Assembly (NCBI RefSeq): GCF_001512295.1
Contig: NZ_LNUP01000011.1
Location: forward strand, 186,326-250,325
Reading direction: 5' to 3'
DNA: 64,000 nucleotides
DNA from: Pseudomonas sp. EpS/L25
Lineage (GTDB): Bacteria > Pseudomonadota > Gammaproteobacteria > Pseudomonadales > Pseudomonadaceae
A program made the position numbers and the translations under genes. Positions 1 to 7,427 of this stretch are shown here, one piece after another. The notes under the pieces are model-generated. The model made no database searches and was not told where the DNA came from. It saw only the letters and a program-made list of their open reading frames with translations. How positions within the stretch are numbered: the stretch's first letter is position 1; each line of letters opens with the position of its first letter.

Positions 1-2
1 CG

Positions 3-299
3 GGCGGCGACGACGTCTTCGGCCCCAACTACGGCGGCGCCACCATCTACACCAACGTGCGCAAGGGCTACGTGCAGGAATGCCCGAACGTGGGCAAGTT
101 GCTGACCAACCTGTCCTTCACCCTGGATATGGAAAACCAGTTGATGGACAAGGTCCTCAACGAGAAGCAGAACGCGAATGCGGCGGCCAAGGTGTGGCTC
201 AAGGCGCATCCGCAGGTGCTGGACCAATGGCTGGCCGGCGTGACCTCACGCAATGGCGAACCTGCTGCACAGGTGGCCAAGGCCACTCTGGCACCCTAG
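3..299 (+). CDS. choX: Choline ABC transporter substrate-binding protein, C-terminal part
   Basis: This is the last 98 residues of a periplasmic binding protein of the OpuAC/ProX-like family; the gene begins before the window. The visible part carries the GGATIYTN stretch and ends in a helical region followed by an Ala-rich tail. Two genes downstream on the same strand encode the matching permease and ATPase, so the protein should deliver choline (possibly also betaine or carnitine) to that inner-membrane complex. In P. aeruginosa the equivalent system is called CbcXWV. The family assignment rests on the fragment plus context; exact ligand specificity cannot be read from this part. Confidence 0.8.
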   Translation, partial: GGDDVFGPNYGGATIYTNVRKGYVQECPNVGKLLTNLSFTLDMENQLMDKVLNEKQNANAAAKVWLKAHPQVLDQWLAGVTSRNGEPAAQVAKATLAP

Positions 300-415
300 T
301 AGACCAGAACATCAGACTGACTCGCGCCGGTTCGGGCGGGTTTTGCCGCAGCCGCCGCACGAATTCTCTGGATCTCGTGCGTCGACCTGTCCACTCCTAG
401 CTGACGGGCACCGTT

Positions 416-1258
416 ATGTTGATAACAGACCACAAACTTCCTCTCGGCCAGCAGATCGCTGACTTCATCGACTGGCTGACGCTGCACGGCGCCGGCGTCT
501 TCGACAAGATCTCCGACGTCCTGTCCGGCCTGATCCATGGCCTGACCGCCGGCCTGATGTGGTTCAACCCCCTGGCCTTCATCGCCCTGGTCGTGGTCGG
601 TGTCTATCTGTTGCAACGCAGCATCGGCCTCACGCTGTTCGCCCTCGCATCGCTGCTGCTGATCCTCAACCTGGGTTACTGGCAGGAGACCATGGAAACC
701 CTGGCCCAGGTGGTGTTCGCCACCCTGGTCTGCATCGCCGTCGGCGTGCCGCTGGGCATCGTCGCAGCGCACAAGCCCTGGTTCTACACCGGCCTGCGCC
801 CGGTACTGGACCTGATGCAGACGGTCCCCACCTTCGTCTACCTGATCCCCACCCTGACCCTGTTCGGCCTGGGCGTGGTGCCCGGCCTGATCTCCACGGT
901 GGTGTTCGCCGTCGCCGCGCCGATCCGCCTGACCTGCCTGGGCATCCAGGACGTCCCGGCGGAGCTGATGGACGCCGGCAAGGCCTTCGGCTGCTCGCGC
1001 TGGCAACTGCTGACCCGCATCGAGTTGCCCCACGCCATGCCCAGCATCGGCGCCGGTATCACCCAGTGCATCATGCTCTCGCTATCGATGGTGGTGATCG
1101 CCGCCCTGGTGGGTGCCGACGGCCTGGGCAAACCGGTGGTGAACGCCCTCAATACCGCGGATATCGCCCTGGGCTTCGAAGCCGGCCTGTCCATCGTCCT
1201 GATCGCCATCCTGCTCGACCGGGTGTGCAAGCAACCCGCCCCACGCGAGGTTAAATAA
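416..1258 (+). CDS. choW: Choline ABC transporter permease ChoW
   Basis: A 280-residue BPD_transp_1 membrane protein with about six hydrophobic segments. The EAA loop that contacts the ATPase is at roughly residues 182-205 (ELMDAGKAFGCSRWQLL). Length fits ChoW/ProW-type permeases, which form the channel for quaternary amines. It lies 116 bp after choX and 3 bp before choV, so the three form one operon. The gap before it holds a small hairpin (CGCACGA/TCGTGCG, near 356-381) that could tune the ratio of binding protein to permease; this is inference. No good Shine-Dalgarno is seen before the chosen ATG, so the start is slightly uncertain. Confidence 0.88.
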   Translation: MLITDHKLPLGQQIADFIDWLTLHGAGVFDKISDVLSGLIHGLTAGLMWFNPLAFIALVVVGVYLLQRSIGLTLFALASLLLILNLGYWQETMETLAQVVFATLVCIAVGVPLGIVAAHKPWFYTGLRPVLDLMQTVPTFVYLIPTLTLFGLGVVPGLISTVVFAVAAPIRLTCLGIQDVPAELMDAGKAFGCSRWQLLTRIELPHAMPSIGAGITQCIMLSLSMVVIAALVGADGLGKPVVNALNTADIALGFEAGLSIVLIAILLDRVCKQPAPREVK

Positions 1259-1261
1259 GTC

Positions 1262-2494
1262 ATGACCGCCATTCGTTTCGAACACGTCGACGTCATCTTC
1301 GGCAAGCAGAGCAAGCGTGCCCTGGAGCTGCTCGACCAAGGCAAGGGCCGCAGCGAGATCCTGCAGGAGACCGGCCAGGTGCTGGGCGTCGAGGACGCCT
1401 GCCTGGAGGTCCAGAAGGGCGAGATCTGCGTGCTCATGGGCCTGTCCGGTTCCGGCAAGTCCAGCCTGCTGCGCTGCATCAACGGCCTGAACACCGTGAG
1501 CCGTGGCAAGCTGCTCATCGAGCACCAGGGCAGCGAGGTGGATATCGCCAACTGCTCGCCTGCGGTGCTCAAGGACATGCGCACCACCCGCATCGCCATG
1601 GTGTTCCAGAAGTTCGCCCTGATGCCCTGGCTGACCGTGGCCGAGAACGTCGGCTTCGGCCTGGAAATGCAGGGCCGCTCCGCGGCCGAGCGCAAGAAGC
1701 TGGTCGACGAGAAGCTGGAGCTGGTGGGGCTGACGCAGTGGCGCAACAAGAAGCCCGATTCCCTCTCCGGCGGCATGCAGCAGCGCGTCGGGCTGGCTCG
1801 CGCCCTGGCGATGGATGCCGACATCCTGCTGATGGACGAGCCGTTCTCCGCCCTCGATCCGCTGATCCGCCAGCAGCTGCAGGATGAACTGCTGCAGCTG
1901 CAGGCCAAGGTCAACAAGACCATCGTCTTCGTCAGCCACGACCTGGACGAGGCGCTGAAGATCGGCACCAACATCGCCATCATGAAGGACGGCCGCATCA
2001 TCCAGCACGGTCGCCCCGAGGACATCGTCCTCAACCCGGCCGACGAGTACGTGCGCACCTTCGTCGCCCATACCAACCCGCTCAACGTGCTCAGCGGCTA
2101 CAGCCTGATGCGCGGCATGGACAAGTGCGGCCGCGAGGGCAACGAGATCTGCCTGGAGCGCAGCCACGACATCTGGCTGGCACTGGATGGCCAGAAGGTC
2201 AAGGCGCTGCGCCGTGGCGGCGAGAGCCTGTCCCTGCAACGCTGGACCCCGGGCATGCCGGTCACCAGCCTGCAACGCCAACCGACCCTGGCCCCGGCCG
2301 ATATCCGCATGCGCGATGCCCTGGAAATCCGCTATCACACCGGGCACAAGCTGGTGCTGGAAACCGACGGCCATGCCGTGGGCATCCTCGGCGACAAGGA
2401 GCTCTACCACGCCCTGCTGGGCAAGAATCTGGAAAAGGCCGGCGAAGACATCGAACCGCCCGCGGTCCACTCCCCGCTGTCCCAGGCGGGCTGA
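1262..2494 (+). CDS. choV: Choline ABC transporter ATP-binding protein ChoV
   Basis: A 410-residue ABC ATPase of the ProV/OpuAA class. Walker A is GLSGSGKSS at residues 60-68, the signature LSGGMQQR is near 168, and Walker B with ILLMDEP is near 187-194. The N-terminal extension typical of quaternary-amine ATPases is present, and a C-terminal regulatory region follows the nucleotide-binding domain. It energises ChoXW for choline import, feeding betaine synthesis and catabolism. It is the last gene of the operon; a strong hairpin follows. The protein is near the usual family length (about 390-400), slightly longer at the C-terminus. Confidence 0.9.
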   Translation: MTAIRFEHVDVIFGKQSKRALELLDQGKGRSEILQETGQVLGVEDACLEVQKGEICVLMGLSGSGKSSLLRCINGLNTVSRGKLLIEHQGSEVDIANCSPAVLKDMRTTRIAMVFQKFALMPWLTVAENVGFGLEMQGRSAAERKKLVDEKLELVGLTQWRNKKPDSLSGGMQQRVGLARALAMDADILLMDEPFSALDPLIRQQLQDELLQLQAKVNKTIVFVSHDLDEALKIGTNIAIMKDGRIIQHGRPEDIVLNPADEYVRTFVAHTNPLNVLSGYSLMRGMDKCGREGNEICLERSHDIWLALDGQKVKALRRGGESLSLQRWTPGMPVTSLQRQPTLAPADIRMRDALEIRYHTGHKLVLETDGHAVGILGDKELYHALLGKNLEKAGEDIEPPAVHSPLSQAG

Positions 2495-2502
2495 TACCAC
2501 GC

Positions 2503-2541
2503 CCCGGCACCCCGTCTACTGGAAAGGCGCGGGTGCCGGGC
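2503..2541 (+). terminator. Probable terminator of choXWV
   Basis: A hairpin starts nine bases after the choV stop codon: CCCGGCACCC pairs with GGGTGCCGGG across a loop of about 17 nt. There is no clear T-tract, so it may act as a stabilising 3' structure instead. Confidence 0.5.
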
Positions 2542-2641
2542 CCTCTCTCCCGCTGGCCGCCACCACAGCCATGCTCCCGCGCCCACTGCCACGCCCTACG
2601 GTCACCACCCCACCCCCTGGCTCTTGCCACATGATCGACCC

Positions 2642-2762
2642 GTAGGAGCAACTGTCTTGTCGCGGTCATGCCGGTGCGCCGTAGCGACCGCTCTGGCTTG
2701 GACTATCGCGGCCATGGGCCGCTCCTACAAAAGCCTCACCCCCTGTAGGAGCAACTGTCTTC
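2642..2762. repeat. REP-like cluster next to an IS remnant
   Basis: Three copies of a repeat with core GTAGGAGC occur here: forward at 2642, inverted at about 2707-2728 (ending GCTCCTAC), and a half copy CTGTAGGAGCAACTGTCTT at 2743-2761. The same core recurs near 23.8, 24.0, 54.4, 54.5 and 54.6 kb. Paired inverted copies are typical of Pseudomonas REP sequences. The third copy stops where the transposase remnant starts. Confidence 0.75.
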
Positions 2763-2891
2763 TCAATCGGGCTCAGATCGCCAAGGAGTACCGTCCCTGA
2801 GCATGGCATTGAGCCGAATCAGCAAGACGCGTAGGCAGGCGATCAGGGCTACCTTGGCGGGTTTTCCACGCTGGCGCAGGTCTTGGTAGCG
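2763..2891 (-). mobile_element. IS110-family transposase remnant (C-terminal tail)
   Basis: Read on the minus strand this stretch encodes about 43 residues ending in a stop at 2763-2765. It contains RGKPAKVALIAC and LNAMLRDGTPW, which match the C-terminal end of IS110-family (Transposase_20) proteins. The rest of the transposase is absent: upstream of codon 2889-2891 the reading frame runs into the Tle1-like sequence on the other strand. The tail abuts half a REP unit, in keeping with the known preference of some IS110/IS1111 elements for REP targets. The element is dead. Confidence 0.75.
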
Positions 2892-2893
2892 TC

Positions 2894-3580
2894 GAGCAGC
2901 GGCGCAATTTCGCCCTCACCCGCGTCGCGCCCCAGCACGAGGAAATCGTCCTGCCCGGCGCCCATGCCGACCTGGGTGGCGGCTATCCGGCCGAGATGAC
3001 CGAGCGCCTGCTGCTGACCCGGCCGCTCGTCTCGCGCGAGCGCTATGGCACCGACAGTCACGCTGCCTGGAGCTATCGCCAGGCCCAGGTCGAGCTGGCG
3101 CGCATCCAGCAGGAATCCTGGTTCGATCCAGGCCAGGCCCGGCTGACCCTAGACACTTGGCGCACCAGGCTGCCAGCCACTCGCGGCGAACTGCCGGAGT
3201 CCGAGATCTTCGCCGCCGTACGCCTGGAGCGCCAGGTGCGGGGTGAGTTGTCCCTGGTCTATCTGCGGGTGATGCAGCGCCTAGCCAGTGCCCACGGGGT
3301 GCCCTTCTCCCCCATTCCTGGCACACCGGACCTGGCCATTCCCGACGAGTTGCAAGGTATCGCCGCCAAGCTCCAGGCCCATGCTCAGGGTGGCGCGCTA
3401 AAGCTCGACCAGGCCGAAACCCGGCTGCTGTTCGGGCGCTACGTGCACCTCTCCGCCCATTGGCAGGCCCAGATCGGCCGCGGCCTGGGCAATGTGGACG
3501 CGGTCTTCGTCCATGCCCCCACGCCCGATGGTCGGCGTTACGTCTATCCCAATCGTCCTCAGGCAGGCTATCCGCAATGA
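2894..3580 (+). pseudogene. 3' fragment of a Tle1-like (DUF2235) type VI phospholipase effector
   Basis: An open frame continues from about 2894 to the stop at 3580, giving about 228 residues. It begins RRNFALTRV and soon shows LPGAHADLGGGYP, the conserved H-x-D-x-GGG block of DUF2235 lipases such as Tle1; this block probably carries the catalytic histidine. The N-terminal half with the GxSxG nucleophile is missing and is replaced at the junction by the IS110 tail. The 3' end overlaps the start of a DUF2931 lipoprotein, the usual effector-immunity order. No translation start with a good ribosome site is present; the internal ATG at 2996 would give a protein without the lipase core. I read it as a truncated effector. 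Confidence 0.72.
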
Positions 3581-4266
3581 GCCGCTGGCTGCTCTGCCTC
3601 ATCCTGGCGCTGGGCCTGGCCGGCTGCCAATCCAGCGCCGTGCCCAAAGCCAAGCTGCCCTATGCTGCTTGGTACCTGGGCTTCCTGGCCCCCAACTATA
3701 TGCAGGTCTGGCTGGAGCGGGCCGACATCAGCGACATCAACGGTCTCATCTTTCCCAATGCCATGGGGGGCGTGGTCGCCATGGGTGAGCCTGCCAGTCT
3801 ATCGGCCACCGCCAAGGGCTGGCCCAAGCGAATCGGCTCGGGCAAAGGCCGCTCTATGACCGGCTTGGATCTACCCTATGTGGTTTCGCTGCGTTGGCAA
3901 TCCCTGGTCGAGCCCCAGACCTACCATGCGGCGTTCCTTATCCCCGACTGGGCGCGGAAGAAGATGGTCGAGCGTCTGCCGGCAGAATGCCCCGTCAGTG
4001 GTCGTACCTCGGATTATCGCAAGGATCTCACCATCGGCTTGGCGCCCGGTGGTGTGGTCAAGGTCTGGATCATGGGGCCCTGCCTGGACCCCATCGAGGT
4101 CCTGACCCTCCAGGCCGAGATCGAACCCCAGGGGCCCTATCAGGGAAAGATGAAAGGCCAATACGCCCTGCCACTGACCGAGGTCACCCAGGCCTATATC
4201 GCCAAGTACGGCGTCCCCTATGGCAGCTGGTGGGCACCGATCCCCTACACTACGGTGGGACCTTGA
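3577..4266 (+). CDS. DUF2931 family lipoprotein, probable immunity protein to the Tle1-like effector
   Basis: A 229-residue protein starting MSRWLLCLILALGLAGC, a lipoprotein signal with a clear lipobox (cysteine about residue 17). The body has the features of DUF2931 proteins, including the YPxAAWYLG-like start of the mature domain and conserved tryptophans. DUF2931 lipoproteins often sit beside Tle phospholipase effectors, and periplasmic lipoproteins are known immunity partners of Tle1. The ATG overlaps the effector-fragment stop (ATGA), so translation was coupled. The gene looks intact although its partner is broken, making it an orphan immunity gene. Function is inferred from family and position. 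Confidence 0.7.
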   Translation: MSRWLLCLILALGLAGCQSSAVPKAKLPYAAWYLGFLAPNYMQVWLERADISDINGLIFPNAMGGVVAMGEPASLSATAKGWPKRIGSGKGRSMTGLDLPYVVSLRWQSLVEPQTYHAAFLIPDWARKKMVERLPAECPVSGRTSDYRKDLTIGLAPGGVVKVWIMGPCLDPIEVLTLQAEIEPQGPYQGKMKGQYALPLTEVTQAYIAKYGVPYGSWWAPIPYTTVGP

Positions 4267-4492
4267 GGGGTGCCGGCGACCGGCGAGATCCTCCTGGCTT
4301 GACACCACCTGTCGGAAGGACCAAGACGAAAGAGCAGCAGGGAGCCACCGGCCGAGCCAAGGAACGCTCGGGTCGAAACGATGTGGGGCGCCTCGCCCCC
4401 ATCGAGCCCCTGGTCGCCTACGGTGGGCGAGCCTGTCGCTCTCGGGCCCTCAGGAAGACACCGCTGCTTCAAGGCGAAAACCGCTCGGGCAT

Positions 4493-5611
4493 TCAGGGCG
4501 CGCTGGACTGGCCAAGCAGTGCCTTGAGCACCTGCTCCCGCTCGGCGGCCGGGCGCTCGCCGAGCAGCTGGACCCGATGGAAGAACGCTGGCCAGTTGCC
4601 CGGATGTTGGGCATAGAGGGCGGCGAAGGCCGGTACCCACTGTTCGTAGAGGCCGTAAGGTACCAGCCGTGCATTGTTGAGCGGCTGGCTCATCCAGCCA
4701 TCGAAGCGCCGATCTTCTCGCCAGGCCAGGGTGGCGCGCAGACGCTGGTAGTCGGCGCGCAATCGCGCGAAACGCTCGGCCTTGGCCGCGCGCATGGCGG
4801 CCGGACTGAGCGGCTGGGCATAGAGCCTGGCCAGGTCCGCGCGGGTGGTCAGCAGCAGGTCGCGGAATTGCTGGTAGCGCGCTTCCCGCCCCGGGTCCGG
4901 GGGCGGCAGGCCACGACTGACACGCCACTGGCGCAGGCCTTCCTGCTCGACGAAGGTGGCGTAGGACTCGTTGAAGGCCGTATCGCCCGGCAGGTAGAAA
5001 CGCTGGTGGGCCAGCTCGTGGAAGATGGTCGCCGCCACCTGGTCGTCGTCCCAGCGCAGCATGCTGCTCAGCAGCGGATCGCTGAACCAGCCCAGGGTGG
5101 AATAGGCCGGTACGCCGCCGACATAGGTGTCGAGGCCCTGCTGCTGCAACGCCAGGGCAGCGGCGCGGGCCGCGGCCTCCCGGTAGTAGCCGCGATAGGC
5201 CACGCAACCGGCGATGGGAAAGCAGTGGGTGGTGGGCTGGGTAGAGAATTCGGCGGTGGCGAAGACGTTCCACAGCACGAAGGGCCGATGCAGCTCGACG
5301 AAGCTGCGGTAGCTGGCATTGTCCGGCAGCGCCAGTTGGGCACTGGCGAAGCGCCGAGCAGCGGCCGCGGCGGCGAGGCGCTCGCGCAAGGCGGCGGGAC
5401 GCACCGGGTCCGCGACGACTGTCGCAATGGGCTCGCGATCACGGATCAGCGCCCACTGGCCCTGTACCATCTGACCGTAGTACCCGACCGAGGTACAGCC
5501 GCCCAGTCCGATGGCCAGGGACAGCCACGCCAGCCAACGGCCCGCGCGTCGCGCAGGCAGGATGCTGGATTGGGCATCGCGCCCTTCCCTGCCTGGAGTT
5601 GTAGCCGTCAT
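4493..5611 (-). CDS. Aminopeptidase-family (PF10023) putative zinc lipoprotein
   Basis: A 372-residue protein with a lipoprotein signal (IGLGGC, cysteine about residue 39) and a zinc-peptidase HExxH motif (FHELAHQRF, His198, Glu199, His202) followed by NESYATFVE, which supplies a likely third ligand. This matches the predicted aminopeptidase family PF10023 of Proteobacteria, expected at the periplasmic face of a membrane. The start at 5611 is chosen because it is the nearest ATG before the signal peptide; a longer frame to 5770 lies over the neighbouring gene. The start codon overlaps the divergent lipoprotein start (CATG), which is unusual, and the n-region of the signal is long, so a later non-ATG start is possible. 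Substrate unknown. Confidence 0.75.
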   Translation of the reverse strand: MTATTPGREGRDAQSSILPARRAGRWLAWLSLAIGLGGCTSVGYYGQMVQGQWALIRDREPIATVVADPVRPAALRERLAAAAAARRFASAQLALPDNASYRSFVELHRPFVLWNVFATAEFSTQPTTHCFPIAGCVAYRGYYREAAARAAALALQQQGLDTYVGGVPAYSTLGWFSDPLLSSMLRWDDDQVAATIFHELAHQRFYLPGDTAFNESYATFVEQEGLRQWRVSRGLPPPDPGREARYQQFRDLLLTTRADLARLYAQPLSPAAMRAAKAERFARLRADYQRLRATLAWREDRRFDGWMSQPLNNARLVPYGLYEQWVPAFAALYAQHPGNWPAFFHRVQLLGERPAAEREQVLKALLGQSSAP

Positions 5612-6032
5612 GCGTAGACTGTGCCTGCTGTTACCTGTGCTGTTCCTCAGCGCCTGTTCCCTCTGGCCGCTGCCGAAACCCGATCCGGCGCAGGCCTGGA
5701 TCGATCTGGACAGCGACGGCAAGGCCAAGCTCGAGGCCCTGCGGGCCGACCGCAAGGAACTCGAGGACAAGCGCTACTTCCAGGTCTGGCCGGGAAGCCA
5801 TGACCTGCAGGTACGCTATCAGTTCGAGGTGCAGCCCACCAACATCGGCGCTCAGGTCGCCGATCCACAGGCGCGCACCTGCCTGGTGACCCTCAACTAC
5901 AAGCAGTTCGCCGCCGGCGAGCGCTATCGCCTGGAAGCCGGCCAGACCGGCTGGCGGCCCTGGGCGCGGCTCTATGACGAACGCAACCAGGAAGTGGCGC
6001 GCAGCAATGCCAGCCGCTGTGGCGACGTGTAG
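5610..6032 (+). CDS. Small lipoprotein, paralogue of the next gene
   Basis: A 140-residue protein beginning MRRLCLLLPVLFLSACS, a textbook lipoprotein signal with Cys16. The mature part contains DPAQAWIDL, RYFQVWPGSHDLQVRY and AGERYRLEAGQ. The same pattern (DPNQAWVDL, RYFQLSPGAHSLKVSY, AGKRYRLEG) recurs in the following gene, so the two are tandem paralogues. I do not recognise a characterised family. The repeated PG-H-L-V-Y block followed by strands suggests a small beta-sandwich. It starts on the same four bases as the divergent aminopeptidase gene, so promoter elements must lie in that gene. Confidence 0.75.
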   Translation: MRRLCLLLPVLFLSACSLWPLPKPDPAQAWIDLDSDGKAKLEALRADRKELEDKRYFQVWPGSHDLQVRYQFEVQPTNIGAQVADPQARTCLVTLNYKQFAAGERYRLEAGQTGWRPWARLYDERNQEVARSNASRCGDV

Positions 6033-6067
6033 ACTGGATTCGTCCTTCCTGTCACGAGTCGTCGACC

Positions 6068-6499
6068 ATGCGCCTGCGGTTGTTGGCCCCCCTGCTGCTG
6101 CTCAGCGGCTGTACCACGCCGCTGCCTCCCGTCGATCCGAACCAGGCCTGGGTCGATCTCCAGCTGCGCGAACCCGCCGTTGGCGCCTCGCTGCTGGCGG
6201 AATCCCAGGATGGCCGGCGCCTGGACGATGGCCGTTACTTCCAGCTCAGCCCGGGCGCCCATAGCCTCAAGGTGAGCTACAGCTACGAACTCTATGGCGG
6301 CGGTGGCTTCGGCCCACGTTTCGGCTGGAACGAACCGCTGCGATTCCAGTGCTACCTGGAGCTGGACTACCCCGACTTCCAGGCCGGCAAACGCTATCGC
6401 CTGGAAGGCCGGCACACCTTCGGTCGCGGGGAGATTACCCTCTACGACGGCCAGCGGGAGCTGGTGAGTTCGGAGCGGGGCATCTGTACCCCTATCTGA
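6068..6499 (+). CDS. Small lipoprotein, paralogue of the preceding gene
   Basis: A 143-residue protein with a short lipoprotein signal (MRLRLLAPLLLLSGCTT, Cys15). It shares its whole layout with the upstream gene but has an extra Gly-rich insertion (ELYGGGGFGPRFGW) in the middle. The 35-bp gap suggests co-transcription. Function unknown. Both proteins probably face the periplasm on the inner or outer membrane. The insertion and divergent sequence point to an old duplication and not a recent one. Confidence 0.75.
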   Translation: MRLRLLAPLLLLSGCTTPLPPVDPNQAWVDLQLREPAVGASLLAESQDGRRLDDGRYFQLSPGAHSLKVSYSYELYGGGGFGPRFGWNEPLRFQCYLELDYPDFQAGKRYRLEGRHTFGRGEITLYDGQRELVSSERGICTPI

Positions 6500-6522
6500 A
6501 TCAAACGCCTTGGTCCCGGCGC

Positions 6523-6699
6523 TCAGGCCGGTACGCTGAGCCAATCGTCCTGGCTGTGATCCAGTGTGCGGACGGCCATAGCGCGTGGCTTCTGCTCGCG
6601 CAGTTGACGGCTCAGGCGCAGGAAATCCTCGCGCTCCATCCAGCGCGGAGCGGGTTGGGCAAGGGACAGAGCTTGGCGAATCCGGGCGAACAGCGACAT
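6523..6699 (-). CDS. 58-residue protein of unknown function, probably SOS-controlled
   Basis: A short ORF starting MSLFARIRQALSLAQP and ending DHSQDDWLSVPA. The ATG follows AAGAGGG at good spacing. I chose this start because the longer frame up to 6873 runs into the DUF1161 gene and across a LexA box. A predicted LexA operator (6721-6740) lies 22 bp upstream of the start codon, overlapping a plausible promoter, so expression is likely part of the DNA-damage response. The protein is basic and amphipathic in its first half with an acidic tail. I do not recognise a family, and no catalytic motif is visible. Confidence 0.65.
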   Translation of the reverse strand: MSLFARIRQALSLAQPAPRWMEREDFLRLSRQLREQKPRAMAVRTLDHSQDDWLSVPA

Positions 6700-6720
6700 G
6701 GCATTACCCTCTTGGCTAGA

Positions 6721-6740
6721 TACTGTATGCGCAAACAGTA
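6721..6740 (-). promoter_or_regulatory. LexA (SOS) box
   Basis: TACTGTATGCGCAAACAGTA is a near-perfect palindrome fitting the gamma-proteobacterial LexA consensus CTGT-N8-ACAG, with the outer TA/TA also matching. On the minus strand a TTGGCT hexamer lies just upstream, so the box would cover the -10 region of the small ORF that ends at 6523. Confidence 0.75.
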
Positions 6741-6802
6741 CTAAGCCAAGCGAAACTGTACAAGCATCCAGCTGATGAACGGTCCGCCTTCTGCTCGGAG
6801 GC

Positions 6803-7033
6803 TCAGTCGTTGCGCTGGTAGATGATCTTGTAGGTACCGTTGGCGCAGCTGCCCACCACCATGTTGGGATCACGGACTTCGGCGTTGGGTACCGCTTCCA
6901 GGGTATAGGCGGTCACCCCGGCCGACTGGATCTTGACCTCGATGTCCGCCTTGAGCTGTTCGCAGGACAGGGGTTCGGCCAGCACCGAGGTGCTCAGCAG
7001 AGCGGTACAGCAGATCAGCGATAGACGCAGCAT
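6803..7033 (-). CDS. DUF1161 family periplasmic protein
   Basis: A 76-residue secreted protein. Residues 1-19 form a signal peptide ending in VLA, followed by EPLSCEQLKADIEVKIQSAG and, near the C-terminus, VVGSCANGTYKIIYQRND. This is the DUF1161 pattern, with two cysteines that could form a disulfide. The family is common in Pseudomonas as small periplasmic proteins without known function. It is followed at 83 bp by the SOS-linked small ORF on the same strand, but the LexA box between them suggests separate transcription. A repeat element lies 28 bp upstream of its start. Confidence 0.8.
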   Translation of the reverse strand: MLRLSLICCTALLSTSVLAEPLSCEQLKADIEVKIQSAGVTAYTLEAVPNAEVRDPNMVVGSCANGTYKIIYQRND

Positions 7034-7060
7034 GGCGATTTTCCTTGGTGGGATGACCTC

Positions 7061-7305
7061 AGAACCTGTTCAGACCCTCGCGAGCCAGAGCCAAACAGGG
7101 CGCAACGACCAACGGGAGTAACAGCCAACGGCTGGCCCGCAGGGTGAGCGCCAGCGAATCAAAGACCTGAGGAAGCGGACCGGACTCGCGCTCGAGTCTA
7201 CGAGGGGTAAATGAGCATGGCGACGGGGCCGCCCAGGCCGGGCTGGCGACCCAAGGGCTTTTAAACGCCGTTTGGCCGACGCGCAGCAGATCATGAACAG
7301 GTTCT
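7061..7305 (-). repeat. Inverted-end repeat element, copy A (245 bp)
   Basis: The element starts AGAACCTGTTCA and ends TGAACAGGTTCT, perfect 12-bp inverted ends, with GATCTGCTGCGCG-type sequence next to one end and CTCGCGAG next to the other. Reverse-complemented, it aligns with copies at 25599, 12699 and 59321. An internal TTTACCCCTCGTAGA hairpin is also shared. It has no convincing coding capacity. Confidence 0.8.
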
Positions 7306-7427
7306 AAGGCTTGGACGCCTGAGCTGTGGCGACGTTCTCAGGCCTGTTCATCGGCCAGCGAAGCGGTGGAACCAGCCACCCGAACGTTCTTTCCGATGAG
7401 GTTCCTCATCCGCGAAGTACCCCCACC

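Noticed and set aside
2996-3580. The Tle1-like fragment as a functional 194-aa gene
   Set aside because: Starting at the internal ATG would omit the HADLGGG block as well as the lipase nucleophile, and no ribosome site precedes it.
7070-7294. A 74-codon ORF on the minus strand
   Set aside because: It lies wholly inside repeat copy A; similar false ORFs arise in the other copies.
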